A stretch of 64,000 nucleotides of DNA from Scalesia atractyloides (lineage: Eukaryota > Streptophyta > Magnoliopsida > Asterales > Asteraceae): assembly GCA_947069175.1 (NCBI GenBank), contig CAMTDV010000013.1:31385725-31449724 (forward strand), written 5' to 3'. Positions within the stretch are counted from its first letter, which is position 1, and every line of letters starts with the position of its first letter. The position numbers and the translations under genes were made by a program. This document shows, one piece after another, positions 31,931 through 45,100 of the stretch. The notes under the pieces are model-generated. The model saw only the letters and a program-made list of their open reading frames with translations, was not told the DNA's origin and ran no database searches.

Positions 31931-33164
31931 AGCTGCCACGCACCAATTCTGGAGTTGCGTTTCGTGTGAAATAGTGTGTTCCATATGTCTGGATTTGTGA
32001 TTTGTACGAATCTAGACGGACACTATATAAGCAGACTTGTACCTCTCAGCCAGTAGAACTAGTTGACTCACGTGTGAGAGTTAGACTGACTAGCTCACCA
32101 GACTGACCAGAGAGATTGTTATCTCTGAAGACGAAGACACAAGAACACAACAAGTTTGTTTGAGTCATACGAGCATTGTGTGTATATGTTTGTACTTGTT
32201 CTCAATCATTAATCAAGATAGTGAATCTTTGGTTACCCCGTGTTCTTTACTTTGCTTTGGTTGCATGCACACTTGGATTCCGCACTTTTGTGTGTGTCAC
32301 ATGAACAAGGAGCTTGTTTAACACCATCCGCAGGTGGACCTACAATAACCACCGTCTTAACTACCATAACCGTCAATTAAATAAGATCTTTTTTTGGGAC
32401 TTGTTGGGTATTGAGTTCTTACAAAAACTGAAAAGATTTGGAAAGATGAAAATGGTTGTTAGTGGTACTCTTGTAGATAATTAAACACAATTCATTGTAA
32501 CAAGCCATTATTATGGAGACTGTGAAGAAGTCAAGACTGGAAGACCCGAGCAACAAATGATGAATTGAAACTATTGTTATCATATTTATCAATTGTTTGT
32601 ATCAGTCTTTGTTATTTCCATTTTAGGGTTTTGAGTCTTGTACTATAAATAGATAGTGACCTCTATTAAAAGGTGTGTATGTGTGTACTATCTTCATGGG
32701 TCTATCATGTAAAAACTAATAGATACAAAATCCAGGTAGGTTTATTGACTTTGTGATGATAAAATTGCTTTCCATTCGTATTTTCTTTCTTATCCATCAA
32801 TTCCTTATGATTTTGCTTATTGTTTATCATCACACACCCATTTCCTACACTATGATGTTCATATCAAATTGATTTCATACAAAATACATAGATATGAGAT
32901 TCAACAAGTGGTATTAGGGCTTTGCTCTAAATCAATATGATTCACCTTTGCTCAAAACATGTAGAAATCAATTGAAGATGTAAAAGTTTTATTGCTACTG
33001 GATTTTGTTGAAGAAACATATGGGTTTTTGTATTCAAGAAAAAATTTTGGTTTTTATTGTCAGTTCTCTTTATCTATTAAAACCACATACATATATTCCC
33101 AAATCCTTTATTTAATTGTTTCTTCAACTATGACTTTTCATCCAAATCAGTTGTAAAATAAAGT

Positions 33165-34025
33165 TACGTCGTTTACATATATATCATCTTACTAAAATCA
33201 TTTATTACATATTTACCCAACCTTTAAAATCATTTATGTATGTCCCCTTCCTAAACCATATATATTACATATTTATCCCTTCCTAAAACTACTCTTATTA
33301 AATTACTATTTTATCATTCATGTAACTTATAATAATATTATAAATAATACATAATTAAGGTCAATTCAATCTCATGTTTTCTTCCCCAACTTTTTTTAAA
33401 GCAAATGCCCTTCCAATCTCTCATCTTATGTGTGCCGCTAGATGATTTTCCTACCGCCATCTCAGGCGATAAATAATTTTTGATAACCAATGCTTTTCCT
33501 TTATGTTGTTCATCAGTCGTAGATAAGGCGACACACAAACCAAAGCATATATGAAAATGGTTAAACCCACAACATATAGATTGGTTCAGGAAACCGGTTA
33601 ACCAGATACGACTTTTTCAATGGTAAGATCGGAAACCGAGGCTTTAGTACAAAGTCGAGCAGATCAATGGAAAAAATCAATAGGGAAACCCTTTTCTATT
33701 TGAAAAAAATAGCAGGTTGCCAAAAATGGGGAGTTTAATTATAAGGTTGAAGAAGATGGTGACTGTGGTGGTGGTTGTTGTTTAATATAATGTTAAAGAT
33801 GATAAATGTTTAAGAATAAGAAGATACACTTTAAGAGGTTTTTTTTAGTGTGTGGGGTAAATAGGTATTTAGATTAGAATTAGAGTGTAATTAATTCATA
33901 TTTAAATTAAAAAAGGGTAAATAGGTAATTTTATAAGAAAAGAGGAAATGTGTAATTGATTTTAAATGTTGGATATATATGTAATAAAAACTCACAATTA
34001 GGGGATATATGTAAATATGCCAATA
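33165..34025. repeat. Possible foldback or MITE-like insertion
   Basis: The left arm (33165-33330: CATATTTACCCAACCTTTAAAATC...) and right arm (33935-34025) are imperfect inverted repeats about 80-100 bp long; for example the right arm, reversed, reads CATATATATCCAACATTTAAAATC. No clear target duplication or ORF was found. Boundaries are uncertain. Confidence 0.35.
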
Positions 34026-34619
34026 ATTAGTGTGGAATATTCATATTCTACGCATCGACTTAATTCATCAGTAGTTTAAACTGATTTTCGATCGGTTTGA
34101 TAACCTAAAGCTATAGATTTATATACATTGTTTTTCTCCCTTGTTTCCCTAACAATGTTTTAACACAGTTAATCCTTCTAGGTTCTACAAAGCGAAGTTC
34201 AAAATCATTAGCATGAAAATGCTATGATCCAAATTGGTTTGGATAACCGATTAAAGGAGTTTTGTTAACTGAAGATTCAAAAGGGACTAAGGATAGAAAA
34301 TAAATTATTATTGTTGATTGGTTCCATCTGGGCTTATCCTTTATTCAATTTAATTGCTGAAAATGATTGTGCAAAGTTTCGAACAACAGGTTCGATCAAA
34401 TGTCACAATGAAGTTGGGTGTCTTGAAAATCTGTGATTTATGTTTTTCATTTTGTAGCCATGATGTTTGCATCAATATGGGAATGCTACTAATTTTCTTA
34501 GGGTTAAAAGACGATGTAATTTGATCCTCAAGTCATTATTTAAACCTTCAAATTGCCATTTGGTGCTGCTGCTTATGTTCTGTATACTAGTTAGTTCTGC
34601 GGCTATCATAGAAGCATAC

Positions 34620-34990
34620 TAGAAGTAAAAATTAGCAGTAAAGTTGCTATAAAGCAACAACAAAATTGCCGCAAAAACATCATATATGTGTCAAAATTAA
34701 GTGACAACATTGCCTTGATTTAATCTTAAAACAATAGTAATTAGTGAAGAAAAACATCAGCAAGACAACTATAAATTAACAATAAAACTGCTGCTAAATC
34801 CAACATCAAATCAGTGTAAAAACAACAACAAATTGTGGTAAAGCAACTGCAAAGACAACAATAAATATGTGCATCAATTAATCAACAATAGTGCCTCAAT
34901 AATATAACTAAACAATAGCAGTTCATAACTCTAATCAATAGTTGTTTACAATAATCAACACCTTGGTAAAGACAAACAGTTTCTCAATGG
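34620..34990. other. A-rich degenerate repeat tract, non-coding
   Basis: Variants of GCAACAACAAAATTGC and AACAATAAAACTGC recur loosely. There is no ORF. It lies in the interior of the 32402-39545 element. Confidence 0.45.
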
Positions 34991-35650
34991 TCGTTCATAA
35001 GTTAATTTCAAAGGAGAACATAAGTTGTTCCTAAGAATCAATTGTTTTACATAAGCTCTTTCAAAAGCAATTGGATGACACTAGGTTGAAGGTTTTACAC
35101 AAGAATAAGACTCTAAAGCAATTGGATGGAGGTTTCATGGATTTCATTTGACACTAAATCCTATGTTGTATCTCTACAAGTTAGATACCCTACATTTAAT
35201 TAGTCCTTTGGGGTTGTGGATAGAAGACTCTTTTATATTCTTTGGGTAAAAATTAAAAACAAGATAATGCTTGATCTTAGGGGGAGCTACAGTGTAGGGG
35301 AGGGGAGTTAAATGGAAGAAGTAAGTTGCAGAAGGGGACATCATCTCTTTATTCAATTATATATCATTGGATTTCTACTTATGCATTTTTCATCTTACCA
35401 ATTGGGGAAGATTGTTGAGTTTTTGTAACAGTTGTAAGATTTCAAATATTGCACACTTTCAATCATTCCGTATTTAATAAAAATTTATATTTTATTTATG
35501 AAATACGTAATCATACGATCGAGGAAGACCATATTCATGAGATTTTGGAAACAAAATTCAAGTTACATATGCCTTAATACCCTTCATATAACCTAAACTA
35601 TGTGTTTGAAGGGTTAAAAATGGCAATAATGTGATAATACAAGTCCAGGG

Positions 35651-35859
35651 TAGGGCTATCTAAAAAGCTCGCGACACGGAGCTCGCTTGGATTTAGCTCG
35701 CTCAATGTGACTCGGTTTGAAAGTGAGCCGAGCCGGCTCAGCTCGGTTAAAAAGTGAGTCTAGCTCAGCTTGTAACGAGCCGAATTGCCTCGGTTTAGCT
35801 CGCATACCGGTCAACTCGGCTTAGCTCGGATTAACTTACTTTTAACATCTTATATATAT

Positions 35860-35912
<53 letters not shown>

Positions 35913-36382
35913 ATTATAGTGTATCACAAAAAACTGATTATTATTTACATGTAATTTGGAGTGTAATTTGATATCTATAACATATTTGAAAGTTGATTAC
36001 CATGCTAATGAACTTATATTGTATTTCGTTGAAATTAAGAACTTATTTTATATTGTTAAACTTGATTTTCGCTTGTAATGTATTAGGTTGAACTTATTTT
36101 AAATATGTTCTTTTGAATTATTGAATAATATCTTAAAATACTAAATTTTGAAAGCCATGTATTAGTTTTTCTTTTCAAAATTGAGCCAAACGAAGCCGAG
36201 CCGAGCCTGCTCGGTTTAAAACAAAGCCAAGCTGAGCCGAGCCAGCTCGGTTTAAAACCAAGCGGAGCCCAAGCTTAAATTTCAAGCTCGGTTTTAAATT
36301 CGAGCCAAGCCAGCTCGGTTTATAATCGAGCCGAGCCCGAGTTTTACCCTGGCTTGGCTCAGTTCGGCTCGTGAACTGCCAT
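35651..36382. mobile_element. 732-bp non-autonomous DNA transposon (MULE- or hAT-like)
   Basis: Flanked by a perfect 9-bp duplication AGTCCAGGG (35642-35650 and 36383-36391). The termini are loosely inverted (TAGGGCTATC against ATGGCAGTTC) and both subterminal regions are packed with GAGCTCG, CGGCTC and GAGCCG motifs in opposite orientation. The middle holds a TA run. A 9-bp duplication favours Mutator-like; hAT elements normally give 8 bp. There is no transposase. Confidence 0.78.
35856..35920. repeat. (TA)n microsatellite
   Basis: TA dinucleotide run broken by two ATTATA interruptions, in the centre of the 732-bp transposon. Confidence 0.9.
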
Positions 36383-37740
36383 AGTCCAGGGGCCAAAACT
36401 GTCAAAAAGCAAAATCTACCCGCAAGGAGGCCTTAAAGACCACAAGGCAATGGTTACAGTCTGTAACGGGTGCCTAGGTGCAGCAGATTTGCTTGATCAC
36501 CAAGTTTGGTCACCTATGTTCAATTTTTGACACCTAGCATGAATTTGGCCATATTCAATCTGGTTTAAACACTTGTTTGGACACTATGCAACTCCCTAAC
36601 ACCTCATCAAACACTTGTCATCAACTCATTGATCCAATATTGGTATAAATACGCACTTGTTCTTCCATTTTAAAGCACACCAATTTTTTCTTTCTCACTT
36701 ACACACTCTTGAAGCTTACTTCTGCTTTGAGGCCTCCATTCCTTAGTTCTAATCCATCTTCCAAACACAAGTAAGTGTTTCTCCTAGTCTATTTCATTTA
36801 TTTGGCTAATTATGAGCCAAAAGTAAAGCAAATAGATTTTTGCTTTGACTTTCAGTTCTGACCGTTTCAGTCAAGTCAAAGTTCACAATGAACTTTGCTA
36901 CTTGATCGTAGTAATGAAGGTGTTAATCTATTGCGATTACACCTTCTGATCATCATGTTTCGTAGGCGAAATGACGAGTCAAACTTTTATGAAATAAAAG
37001 TAAAAAAAACGCATAAAGTTGCATTTTACGACGAATGAGTTTTTAAGTATTAAAACCTAAAGTTTTGACATCAAATCAGTTTATACAACATTATTAGATA
37101 TGTCTTAGCATGTCTAACTCGTCATTTCTAGTTTAGCATTCATTTCTTAGTCGAAAGTCAAACGGGTTGACTTCTATTTTGACTTTCGCATCTGACCCGT
37201 TCAGTCAACGTTAGGATCCAACCGAGCCCAATTATATAACCATAGTAATATAGGGAATAACCCTCTAAGGTTATACCTTATGGTCATGTCGTTTGGTGAA
37301 TCAAATGATGAGTCAACTATGATACTTTAAAAAGTTCAAAAATGCCCTTTTGGCATAAAATGCTTTTAAAATTATATGGTCCATGTTCTAACTATAAGAA
37401 CTGATCATGTAACATAAATAAACATATTTTGATATGTCGGACTCGTCATAGGACTCATTTGACCATTCGGACCCGTATTTACGCATATAACCCGTTAAAA
37501 TGACGTAAACCATTTTAACAAGTCGTAACGGGTCAAAACACTTTTAGACACTTTCCAATCAGAATGTAAGGTTTAATAAACCATACGATTTTGAGATCCC
37601 TCACTCGTTTGGTTATAAACCACATTCTATCTGATCTTCCGCTTAAGCCACGATATACACTAACAATATGATCATCCGATATATTAGGAAGCACTTGAGT
37701 TTTGCTAGCGCTATTAAATAAGACATCATCGACAATTCAG

Positions 37741-37995
37741 GTGAGTGCATAGTTCCCCCTTTACTTAAATCCTTAGGGTGATTCCTATGTGCTAAACTAT
37801 CTTTAAAATCTAGATACTTACTACGCATGGCTCTTGTGAGTGCATAGTTCTGCTTTTTCTTAAATCTTTGGGGTGATTCATATGTGCTAAACTATCTTTC
37901 AAATCTACATACTTACTACGCATGGCTCATGTGAGCACATAGTCCCCATGTTTCAGTTTTCAAATTGTTTTATGGTGATTCATATGTGCCTATTA
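37741..37995. repeat. 95-bp tandem repeat, about 2.7 copies
   Basis: Units start at 37741, 37836 and 37931 (GTGAGTGCATAGTTC, then TATGTGCTAAACTATC, then CTTACTACGCATGGCTC). The third is more diverged and incomplete. They lie within the solo LTR. Confidence 0.88.
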
Positions 37996-39545
37996 CTTTT
38001 CAAAGTATACAAAATTTATTATATTTGGTTTACATAAACATAGTACACTGTATTAAACATGATGGGAGTTGAACATGACAATGATACATTCATTAACTTT
38101 GGCCAAGCCGACCGGTAGTATGTTATGGTACCAAAGGATTGACAATTCTATTCCCGTTTCCTATGTTTGTTTGGAAGTTACCTCTGGGAATGATAGAAAC
38201 TGTGAAACACAATTGATAAACCCTTTTTAAGGACTCTCTGACAACCAACAAAGGTTTGAATGTACTCTCCAACAACCCACCCGTTTATACAAAATGACAT
38301 GGTTTTAATAAAATAAAACACTTGGTTTATACAAAATAAGATGTTTGGTTTATATAAGACAAGACATTTGTTTTATACAAGACAAGACAAGACATTTAGT
38401 TATTCAAAGTAAGACATTTGGTTTATTCAAAACAAGACAATTGGTTGGTTTATTACAAGACATTACAATTAGTTGGCTTATACAAAGTCGCAAATGGTTT
38501 TCAATTAACTATGTAAACCATGCAACGTTTTCTTTTAAATCGATAGATTACTCATAAGTTTTACAAAGAAACACTTTTGACAAGACTCATCGGTACAAGG
38601 TTTTCTGTATTATATCAACTTTTATAGTTGTTTAAATATATTGCAATACCAAATACATTTAATACAAGTTTGCTTACAAGGTTTTCACTCATCGACTCTC
38701 GTAGTCGGACGAGGTATTACAATACAAATTCAAAGCCATGAATTTGACCACAAAATCTATGTTACTCACCAACTTAATTGTGGATCATTATTTTCACAAA
38801 TGTTTTAGGTACAAATGTGTGATACATTTACAAGTATGCCCCGCGTAGGAATGGATCCGGGCCTTAATTTTCTTTAAATCTAAAGACAATTGTTTGTGTT
38901 TTCAAAGACAATGTAATTTAAATAATTCAATACTATAACCTTTTAGTACTATGTGTTGTGAACAATTTGTAACGTGACTCCCCAACGTTTCCGTCACGGG
39001 TTGTTATACGCGGCTGGGGTGTTACTGTTTTGAGTTTTCACCGAAATTGATAAGATTTGGAAAGATCAAAAGGGTTCTTAATTGTTGAAGAAATACAATG
39101 ATAATCGCAAGAAAAAGCAAAATTCACCATTAACAAGCCACTATTATCAAGATCATGAAGAAGTCAAGACTCTTATACTTGGGCTACAACTAATCAATTA
39201 AAACTATCGTTATCACAGTTATCAGTTGTTTGTATCGGTCTTTGTTATTTCAATTTTAGGGTTTTGGGTCTTGTACTATGAATACATAGTGACGTCTTTC
39301 AAAAGGCATGTGTGTGTACTATTATCACATATGTATAACGTAAGAACTCTATGGATACAAAACCCATGGAGGTTGAACGGATTTATGATGATAAAATTGC
39401 TTTTCATTCATATCTTCTTTCTTATCTTTCAATTCCTTAAGATTGTGCTTATTGTTTATCATCACACATCTATCTCCTACATTAAGATTTTCATATCATA
39501 TTGATTTCACACAAAATTAGGATCAAATATATTGGAACCATAAGA

Positions 39546-39769
39546 AGGGTATCATGGATCTCTATGATGGAGATGGATCTCATTCAAGCGATATTGTAAC
39601 CGTCTCATCAAACTCTTCGATGTGAGATCTTAGGTTTTCTTATGGAGAGGGTGAAACCCGAGCTTTAGTGTGCTTAAATATTGAGTCTTGTATCCGTTTT
39701 ATGTGATTATATGCGTTGAATAAGATAACTACGAGAAATTGTTGATGTGTAGGTTAATCGCTTAATTCG
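39546..39769. other. Unassigned sequence
   Basis: No ORF or repeat recognised. Confidence 0.4.
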
Positions 39770-41000
39770 GTGGAGTTATATGATATGGAGTATTTGGGAA
39801 TGATTCATGAAGTAAACGGTGATAACTGGGACTTGTTCGAGTGAGAAAAATAACTTGGAGAACGCAAGAAATAAGAGAGAATAAAGTTCAAGGGGCATTT
39901 GGTAAATACCCAGAAGTTGGATCATGGCTAAAGGTGAGAGAGACATGGAGAAATAAAGTCGAGGGACTAAATTTTCATTTAATGGAAGTTTAAGTTGTGA
40001 AAAAATGCAGGTGTGAAGCCGCCGTAGCTTACGTTCTACTGACTGTAGGTTACGGCCATGTTTATTAAGCAACAACTTGTCCAGAACCTTAGGACCGTAG
40101 CTTACGGTATCCGACCGTAGGTTACGGTCAAGTGTGCAATTGAAACATACCTTCAGGACCGTAGCTTACAGTCCCAGATCGTAGCTTATGGTCCGTTGAT
40201 GAAAAAACACGCGCGTTCAGCTCTGGAGGTATATTAGGGTTTCTTTTAATTGTCAATGAGGATCATCAGTTCTAAGGACGATCAAGAGAGCATCTAGGGC
40301 ATCAAGTTGGGAATTTTTCACTCATTATCATCACGTTCATCACCAAATCCATCCTTGCAACTATGAACTCATCGACCTCTCAAGTTTTTAAAGACCGTTT
40401 GTGCGAGATGAGCGGCTAATCTTCTTATGGTTTCCTCCGGATGGAGGATTTGTGTAAGTTAGATACTTTTATGTGTTTTTGACAATTGTACGAACTTGGT
40501 GATCTAAGCATTCGATGCTTTTCACCTTTGATTTGATTAACTGATTGTAACCGATTACATTTTATCAAACTTTAATATTTAATCATTCAATTCCCGAGAG
40601 TTCTAGCAATCGGGATATATCTGAGGTGGGATTAGGGTTAGTAATTATGACTGATGTTCATTTGATAACCTTCCGTTATGTATTGACCGGAGTACTTAGT
40701 CTGTGAACATCACAATTGGTTAATTAGGTTAGCACTTATGTCTATGTAAATGTTTTGATTAAACATATAATTGAAGTATATCTATAAATCTGAAATTCGG
40801 AGGAACCATTGTTTCTCCTATTGATAAAAATTTCAAATTTTAGTTTGTCTAATTTAGATAATCAACAAAATCCACAACCAAGTTTTCTTTTTCAGTAATA
40901 GATAATCGATACTTAACATTGCAACACTTTCCACAATCCCCCACTGGTTCGATACCCGACTTATTCTATCTACACAGTTTAGTTGATTTTTGAATGTTCT
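39770..41000 (+). mobile_element. Possible Gypsy (Tat/Athila-like) LTR or leader remnant
   Basis: Contains phrases typical of these non-chromovirus Gypsy LTR/leader regions: GAGGGACTAAATTTTC, the CCGTAGCTTACGG motif set (40021-40202), and near the end CCCCCACTGGTTCGATACCC (40937-40957). No termini, duplication or coding domain were found, so this is a tentative call from memory of such sequences. Confidence 0.35.
40021..40202. repeat. CCGTAGCTTACGG-type motif repeats
   Basis: Six related 13-mers occur in three pairs: CCGTAGCTTACGT and CTGTAGGTTACGG, CCGTAGCTTACGG and CCGTAGGTTACGG, CCGTAGCTTACAG and TCGTAGCTTATGG. Each is a near palindrome; within each pair the starts are about 20-25 bp apart. 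Confidence 0.85.
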
Positions 41001-42113
41001 TCACGATAAACATCATTTTCACTCTTGGATTTATAGATTGTAGATTTTTTATTTTTTTGTTTATATCATTGTGTCTTTTTATCTAGCATTGGTTCTTTTC
41101 TATATTTGTGTCATTGTCTCTTTTTTGTGACTAATTGTGTCTTTTTTCCTCAACACTGTGTTATATCTCTCGGCATTCTATTATATTTGCTCGAAATTGT
41201 GTTATATTTTACGATCCATTGTGCCTTCATACACTTATTAGATTTAGTAGATTTTGTATAATAACTTTACTCTAAGTATACGAGCATACGTACACACTTT
41301 TATACTTTTAAAAAATAGGAGAGAAAAGAAATCAAAGACATAACTGGGAAAGAAAATAAATCATTTTCTTTTTTTAAATTTACTATTTTCATTAAATGTT
41401 ACGTAGAAACATCTTTATGTAGTTCTTACGGTTGTAAGCATAATGTTGATTTTTAAACGAGTTAGAAAACAAAACATAAATCTAAATCGTTTATTTTTCT
41501 ATATCATCATTTCAAAATTTTTAATATTATGCATTTTTTTACATACGCATACATAGATTATGTACATAGATAAACCATTAAACTAATTTGCATAAATGTA
41601 GGTAGTATTCTATATCATATTTTTATCCTACCAACATGTACACGTAATATAATTAAGCTATGCTACACATGAACTACTCATGTGATGTGTTAAAGATCGA
41701 ATAAAAGTACTTTTTTTCGGAGTGAAGCGTACCAAAGAAGAAGAAAGCATAAGTTGAAATTTTTGTAAATCGTGTAATTACTCTAAAACAAAATAAAAGT
41801 ATAATAATTAATAAAGCTATTTTGTAATTGTAGTGTAATAATCATGTTAGTGATTCGCAAGTTAAAAACTTTTTTTATTTCTGGATCCCGCCCCTATGTA
41901 TACATACACACTATTCACAATTCTTCATAGTGTATATATTATACTAGTTCAGAAAATTAAATAAACGATAAACAAATTGACAGGTAGTGTTTTCTGTGGG
42001 TTGAAATAAATTACCACATTAATTCAAATTCCAGTAATGTTATAAAAAATGAGTAATAAGGTAACATCCCCTTTGAATAATTAATACATCATTTAAATAA
42101 AAAAAACAGTATT
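41001..42113. other. AT-rich intergenic DNA downstream of the gene
   Basis: No ORF, repeat array or RNA gene seen. It should include the 3' UTR and terminator of the - strand gene ending at 42114. Confidence 0.5.
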
Positions 42114-45100
42114 CTATGGGCATGTTATTAGAGTTAGCTCCATTGGAGTGAAAGTATCTCGAGTGCAGTTTTCAGGACCAAGGCTTATAGGCTCTTCTTC
42201 CTGCATTTTCAGATGTACAAAAATTAAAATATGAACAATTCAAATAAGAAAATTATATATTGTAAGAAAAAAATTAAGGTACCTTTAGGAGGTTTCTAAA
42301 GTAAGTAGCTGTATAATTCCCTGATGGAAAGAGAGCTTCTATTAAGTCGGCTAGGACTACTTGTGGCTGTGACACTGCTCCATCAAACCAATCTTGAAAA
42401 CAAAATGAAGAAAATATTAATCCAATTTGGAGGGTTTGCTTTTTAAATAAGTTATTTATTTATTTTTTTTCGAAAAACAGGTAAATACTATAGTGTTTCG
42501 ATGAAAAAATGTTTATGCTTAAGAGCATCAGCAGCGCGATGCCTTCACGGATGAGGCCACCTCACAGTTATGGTCAGTTATCCCATGGGCCGTACTTCTT
42601 CTCCACAAATGAATGGACTTACGCAACCTTCCAGGGACGGTCCGTGGCCATAGACTAGGGAGTCCTATTAGTCAACACCATATTTACGGAAGATAAGCTG
42701 TAAACTAACTATGAGCTAATAATGGAAATACAAAATCACATTTTAATTACATTAAAATACAAAATAGATTAAATTATTGCTTTAACTTTTGTGGTTTAGT
42801 CAATTTAACCCTTTCAATTCAAAAATAAAATGTTGACCTATCAGAACCTAAGGTTGCATTTTATAATGGTTTTGGCCCCCTGACACTAAATTTATTACTT
42901 TTTTTACGGTTAAGTGTAAGGGTAATTAGGTCATTATATACCTTAGGGGCTGTTTTTTATAATTACAAAAACAAAACCTTACAAAAAATTAAGTTAACAA
43001 GTGTAAAGTTTAAAAATAAACGTACGAATTTAATAAACGAAAGGATAAAAAATAACGAATTTTGAACACACAAATGGTCCAAAGAAATGAAAATTTGAAA
43101 AAAAGATAATCAATTCTAAAAACAGTTTAAAAAATGAACGATCTTTTACAAACTTTTTATTAGAATGGTTCATTTTTTTTCAAATCTTCCATTTCTTTTG
43201 TTTCCTATACACGTCGTTTTTTATAATTTTAAAAATGAACAATTTAAAAAAATGTATTGTTTAAGAAAGTTTAAAAAACAAACGATAAAAAGAATAATTT
43301 TAAAAAAACAAATTGGTTAAAAAGGAACAATTTTAAAAACGATAGACGGTTTAATAAAAAAGTTGAAAAACAAAAGATTTTAAAAACGATGTTTGTAAAA
43401 TACAAATGGTTAAAGAAACTAGATATTTATTTGTATATTTAAAACATATGTTGTTAAATAATAATAATAATGAAAATATATGGTTCATCTAATATCGTGG
43501 GCCTAATCAACATCAACCAATTGTAGTAGACCACGGAACCATACCGGGGGGGGGGGGGGGGGGTTCGACCCATCATGCCCACATAACCTATGCCCAACCA
43601 CAACCCAACAATAGAACCCATGCCTATATCGAGGACATGGACAGCAATGGTGTAACTGGGGTCACCCGCACCCTATTGGCTACCTTATTAGGCTGGCCCA
43701 TTTCAACCCCAACTCTGCCTTATCATCGCAATCCAGGTGGGCTTCTCCTACGTGGCCCGACATTTAATAGACCTTATAATGGAGCCCAACATGCCCATAT
43801 CACAGAAGTTAATCCACTAGACTCTTCAGAGCTTGAAGCAGCCTTCTCTTCATGAAAATGGAACCTGATACAAGTCCATGGGGACAATGGATACTGGCGT
43901 AACATCCCACCTTGCATCCCGTATGATCACTACCCCCATGTAAGACTTTTATTACATCTGTTCCAGTTGGAAATGGTAATCGAATACTGGTTCATGGTTC
44001 GGGTCACACCATCTTATTCCACATCGATAAACCTATTCAATTTAAACACATTCTCGATTTCCCAAATATAATCAAAAACCTATTTTTGTGCGTAAATTCA
44101 CCATTGATAACTATGTTTCTGTGTGTTTTAACCGATTTGGATTTTCTGTGAAGGACCTGAAGACTGGGAAGCTCTTGAGTCAACATAATAGCTCGGGTCC
44201 TCTCTACACACTTACCGCACCAACCACTGGTATCGCTTCCGCTTTGCACACATCTTCACCAACATCATGGCACCATTGCGTAGGCCATCCGGGATCTGAT
44301 GTCATGGATTTCCTTAGTTCTAAACATGTATTTCTGGTACTAAATTAAGTACTCCTTTTGTTTGCCATGCATGTCAGAATAGTAAGAATAAATGTTTACC
44401 TTTCTCATTATCTACTTTTTGTACGGTCTTCCCATTTGATATTATACACTGTGACTTGTAAACGTCCCCACTTTTGAGCAAGCATGGTTATCAATATTAT
44501 ATGATCGTCATAGATGACTTCACCAATTTCCCTTGGGTATACCTAAAATTCAAATCTGATACTTTTCTAAGATTTACCAAGTTCTATAAATGTGTCACAA
44601 CTCAATTTATTAAGCTAATTAAATCGTTTCATAATGTAACATGGGAGGAGAGTTCGACAATATTAACTTCAAATCGTTTGCTTTAAACCATGGACTCTAG
44701 TTCTGTTTTTCTTGCCCACAATCGTCACAACAAAACGACAAGGCCGAATGCATGATTAGACGGATTAATGATTTAATTAAGTCCATTTTAACTTATGCTT
44801 CCATGCTACCCACATACTAGGTCGAAGCCCTTCACACCTCTAACTGTTCTTTACTTAAAAACACCTACATACGACCACGTTCGCGTCTTTGGAATGTATT
44901 TTCTTTCATAACCAAACCGCTCCACAAACTAACGCCTCGTCTATGTGTGTTTCTCGAATACCCACCCAACTATCGTGGGTATCGGTGTCTTGATCTACTA
45001 ACCAGAAAAAGTGTTTGCCTCAACACGTAACATTAAACCTACTCATTCCTTGATAATGAGCCTTCACCACTCATATTTTAGCCTTTGACCCCATGCATAC

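Larger units (their letters stand above)
29346..32350 (+). mobile_element. 3' part of a second SIRE-like Copia element
   Basis: An internal PPT (TGTAGGGGGAGTAAAT, near 30028) and the following 300 bp are homologous to 9265-9600 of the first element (shared CGAAATTTCGTTTGA and GATATAAACATAAT). At 31524-31620 two PPT/LTR-start units occur (CAGGGGGGAGTTTGTTGATA and AAGGGGGAGTTTGTTGATA). The LTR begins at 31619, holds a GTAC array (31861-31930) and a TATA-like ACTATATAAGC near 32022. There is no third ORF between the internal PPT and the LTR, unlike the first element. The left boundary and the LTR end (about 32350) are approximate; 29346-30027 has no readable domain. Confidence 0.7.
35424..39026 (+). 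mobile_element. Gypsy-type solo LTR inside the 3' LTR of another element
   Basis: Begins TGTAACAGTTG and ends GCGGCTGGGGTGTTACT, the style of Tekay/Del-type LTRs; the last base is T instead of A. A 5-bp duplication GTTTT lies at 35419-35423 and 39027-39031. Minus the nested 732-bp DNA transposon and its 9-bp duplication it is about 2.86 kb. No coding domain is present, so it is a solo LTR. Confidence 0.78.
32402..39545 (+). mobile_element. Non-coding LTR element with split 3' LTR
   Basis: The 5' LTR is 32402-32906 (TGTTGGG...TTCAACA), followed by a decayed PBS TGGTATTAGGGC (32909-32920). The 3' LTR begins at 35413 after a purine-rich ATTGGGGAAGAT, is interrupted at 35424-39026 by a solo LTR, and resumes at 39032 to about 39545. 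The rejoined start parallels the 5' LTR start, and the rest shares long stretches such as GTTTGTATCGGTCTTTGTTA and TATCATCACACA. The interior 32921-35412 has no coding domain. A purine tract TTAGGGGGAGC lies at 35277. The right end and TSD are not resolved. Confidence 0.75.

Noticed and set aside
36175..36405. 76-codon open frame on the - strand
   Set aside because: Produced by GAGCCG/CGGCTC motifs of the 732-bp transposon; no protein family resemblance.
42530..42660. MITE terminus (AGAGCATCAGCAGCG phrase)
   Set aside because: Only one end of such an element could be seen; no inverted partner or duplication, so not annotated.
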